The translations under genes were made by a program, and so were the position numbers. From NCBI GenBank assembly GCA_947304405.1, contig CAMZBB010000010.1, positions 1-45,349 on the forward strand: a stretch of DNA of 45,349 bases. The letters run 5' to 3'. Origin of the DNA: an uncultured Clostridia bacterium. GTDB taxonomy: Bacteria > Bacillota > Clostridia > Saccharofermentanales > Saccharofermentanaceae. Of the stretch, positions 43,646 to 45,349 are shown piece by piece (the first letter of the stretch is position 1; every line of letters begins with the position of its first letter). The notes under the pieces were generated by a model. That model worked only from the letters and a program-made list of their open reading frames with translations. It was not told the DNA's origin and searched no databases.

Positions 43646-44991
43646 TCAAAAAGCTCCGCCGCAAGTTCGTGCTTGTTTCCATGTTGTCCGTTACGCTGGT
43701 CCTCATCATGCTGATCGGCGTGATCAACATCTTCAACTACAGGATCGTTGTAAGAAATGCTGACGGCATACTTGCAATGCTGACCGATGGTGGCGGAAGG
43801 TTCCCCGGCATGAATAGCCGCTCGGAAACATCTGAGACGAATCCGGACGGCACAAGGAGAAGTGACCGCAGCAGAAGGAACAACAGGCGAAACGACTTTT
43901 TCATGAGAGTCGCCAGATCTCTCAATGGCGAAGACGATGAGAACTCACCTGAAGTCAGGTATGAATCCAGATTCTTCAGCGTCACTCTTTCAAAAGACGG
44001 AAATGTCACGGCGACCCGTACTGACAGGATCTCTGCTGTAGACAGTGAGGATGCGGCAGAAATGGGAAAGAACATCTACAAGTCCGGAAAAGAGAGGGGA
44101 TTTGTCGGTGACTACAGATTCAGAAAGACTGTGTCTCCCACGGACGGTTCAGTCCTGATTATTTTCTACGATTGCGGAAGGAGCTTGAGCAACGTCAGAT
44201 CGTTCCTGTTCATAAGCATCGCGATATCTCTCATATGCCTGCTTCTCGTTTTTATCCTCATAACCATTTTCTCAAAAGCGGTCATAAGGCCCACGGCTGA
44301 AGCATATGAAAAGCAGAAGCAGTTCATAACGGATGCCGGTCACGAGTTAAAGACGCCGCTGGCGATAATCAACGCGGATGCAGATGTTCTTGAAATGGAA
44401 CTCAGTGAAGATGATGAAGGCCAGGGTAACGAATGGCTTGAAGATATCAGAAAGCAGACCGCAAGACTTACCGAACTTACCGGAAGCCTGATCTACCTTG
44501 CAAAAACCGAGGAAGGCACCAAAGATGCGTTTAAGTTCTTGGATTTCCCCGTCTCGGATGTGACGGCACAGGAGGCAGAATCCTTTAAGGCACCTGCACA
44601 GGCGGCCGGAAAGAATCTTGATATTAAGATAGAGGAAGATCTTGTCCTTAACGGAGATCAGAAAGCATACAGACAGCTGGTCGGTATATTCCTTGATAAT
44701 GCGATCAAGTACTCTCCGGAAGGCGGAACCGTTGTCATAGAGCTTAAGAGCAACGGAAGGAACATTGAACTCAGCTGCACAAATGCCACGAAGGACCCGG
44801 TAACAAAAGAGAATCTGAAGCATGTGTTTGACAGGTTCTACCGTGCCGATGCTTCACGCAACTCGGCTACCGGAGGATACGGTATAGGTCTCTCGATAGC
44901 GAAAAGCATAGTTGAGGCGCACAAAGGCAAGATAACCGCAACTTCGGCGGACGGCAGTAAGTTTACCATGACCGCATCCATTCCCTCATGA
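43642..44991 (+). CDS. Sensor histidine kinase without an apparent HAMP domain
   Basis: 449 residues. TM1 (about 10-32), a polar Arg/Ser/Asn-rich extracytoplasmic region (about 35-185), TM2 (about 186-211), then only some 22 residues before the H-box (FITDAGHELKTPL, H234). The N-box DNAIKYSPEGG, the F-box region FDRFYRADASR and the G-box GGYGIGLSIAKSIV are complete. The short link leaves no room for a HAMP domain. GTG start overlapping the regulator stop. Signal unknown. Confidence 0.92.
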   Translation: MIKKLRRKFVLVSMLSVTLVLIMLIGVINIFNYRIVVRNADGILAMLTDGGGRFPGMNSRSETSETNPDGTRRSDRSRRNNRRNDFFMRVARSLNGEDDENSPEVRYESRFFSVTLSKDGNVTATRTDRISAVDSEDAAEMGKNIYKSGKERGFVGDYRFRKTVSPTDGSVLIIFYDCGRSLSNVRSFLFISIAISLICLLLVFILITIFSKAVIRPTAEAYEKQKQFITDAGHELKTPLAIINADADVLEMELSEDDEGQGNEWLEDIRKQTARLTELTGSLIYLAKTEEGTKDAFKFLDFPVSDVTAQEAESFKAPAQAAGKNLDIKIEEDLVLNGDQKAYRQLVGIFLDNAIKYSPEGGTVVIELKSNGRNIELSCTNATKDPVTKENLKHVFDRFYRADASRNSATGGYGIGLSIAKSIVEAHKGKITATSADGSKFTMTASIPS

Positions 44992-44995
44992 TTTC

Positions 44996-45025
44996 TTGAC
45001 ATCGATGTTGAATTCTTTTTATAAT
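44996..45025 (+). promoter_or_regulatory. Sigma-A promoter of the last gene
   Basis: TTGACA (44996-45001), 18-bp spacer and TATAAT (45020-45025), both perfect consensus boxes. Predicted start near 45032. Confidence 0.85.
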
Positions 45026-45059
45026 TCTAACGATAAACTCAATAAGGGAGGATTATTAG

Positions 45060-45349
45060 ATGGATAACGCTATTTGGAAGTGCTCCTGCGGACAGGAGAA
45101 TGACGGAAATTTCTGCATCAATTGCGGTTCGACGAGACCCGCTGCTGCTCCTGCAGCTGCAGCACCTGTTGAGGCAGTTGCCCCCGTTACACCTGCAGCA
45201 GTAGCTCCGGCAGAGCCTGTTGCACCCGCTGTAGCACCTGTAGAACCTGTTGCTCCTGCAGCACCCGTTGAGGCAGTCGCACCTGTTGTTCCTGCTGCTG
45301 TTGCACCTGTTGAACCGGTTGCTCCCGCTGTTGCACCCGCAGCGCCCGT
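45060..45349 (+). CDS. Zinc-ribbon protein with Pro/Ala/Val/Glu repeats (3'-truncated)
   Basis: The reading frame starts at ATG 45060 after AAGGGAGG and runs off the window. Residues 8-22 hold two CxC/CxxC-type pairs (CSCG, CINCG), a small zinc ribbon. It is followed by an imperfect repeat of APVEPVAPA / APVEAVAPV units for at least 70 residues, likely an extended linker. The rest of the protein is unseen. A strong promoter precedes it. Confidence 0.75.
   Translation, partial: MDNAIWKCSCGQENDGNFCINCGSTRPAAAPAAAAPVEAVAPVTPAAVAPAEPVAPAVAPVEPVAPAAPVEAVAPVVPAAVAPVEPVAPAVAPAAP

Overview
The window looks like a chromosomal segment of an anaerobic Clostridia-type Firmicute. Pointers to this are the SCIFF peptide with its radical SAM maturase, the zinc-ribbon type S14, strong AAGGAGG ribosome binding sites, TTGACA/TATAAT promoters, and gene neighbourhoods known from the origin-proximal Bacillus chromosome (SRP RNA-dnaX-ybaB-recR, veg-ispE, an S4 protein near divIC, the S10-spc ribosomal cluster). 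The genus cannot be fixed from the sequence alone. No tRNA or rRNA gene, CRISPR array, prophage, transposase or integrase was seen.

Layout: 1-6930 (+) is a sugar import and catabolism operon: the end of a substrate-binding protein, a double ABC ATPase, two permeases, an FGGY kinase and an AraD-type epimerase, most consistent with L-arabinose or another pentose. A pair of 38-bp inverted-repeat units (6955-7066) separates it from the minus-strand genes scfB (maturase) and scfA (SCIFF peptide), which are divided by an intrinsic terminator. Further minus-strand genes follow: an Orn/Lys/Arg decarboxylase and a zinc-ribbon protein with a decayed HD domain. A small plus-strand gene at 11347-11723 appears to have a frameshifted start. 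Then, on the minus strand, come a DivIC/FtsB-like protein, an S4-domain protein, recR, ybaB, dnaX, the SRP RNA and a membrane-anchored beta-lactamase-fold protein lacking catalytic residues.

17346-18777 (+) carries veg (with a near-perfect sigma-A promoter) and ispE. 18779-23687 (-) is an arginine operon argC-argB-argD-argF-GNAT, with a palindrome over the argC promoter and no argJ. 24046-26409 (+) holds an orphan MsmK/UgpC-type sugar ABC ATPase and a CdaR/PucR-type regulator. 26421-31567 (+) is a tight cell-wall operon: ftsE (with an unusual 200-residue charged tail), ftsX, an M23 hydrolase with a coiled coil, a methyltransferase and hslO (Hsp33).

31615-42888 (+) is the S10-spc ribosomal protein cluster from rpsJ to secY, preceded by a GC-rich structured leader of about 300 nt and interrupted by two more structured intergenic RNAs (rpsJ-rplC and rpsH-rplF). 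It ends in a terminator right after secY, without the usual adk-map-infA continuation. A two-component system (42971-44991) and the start of a zinc-ribbon protein with Pro/Ala/Val repeats (45060 to the window edge) close the window.

The items I consider least explained are the structured RNAs within the ribosomal operon, the two apparent pseudoenzymes (HD-like and beta-lactamase-like), the FtsE tail, the frameshifted small gene and the twin 38-bp repeats. No wholly new multi-gene system could be demonstrated.
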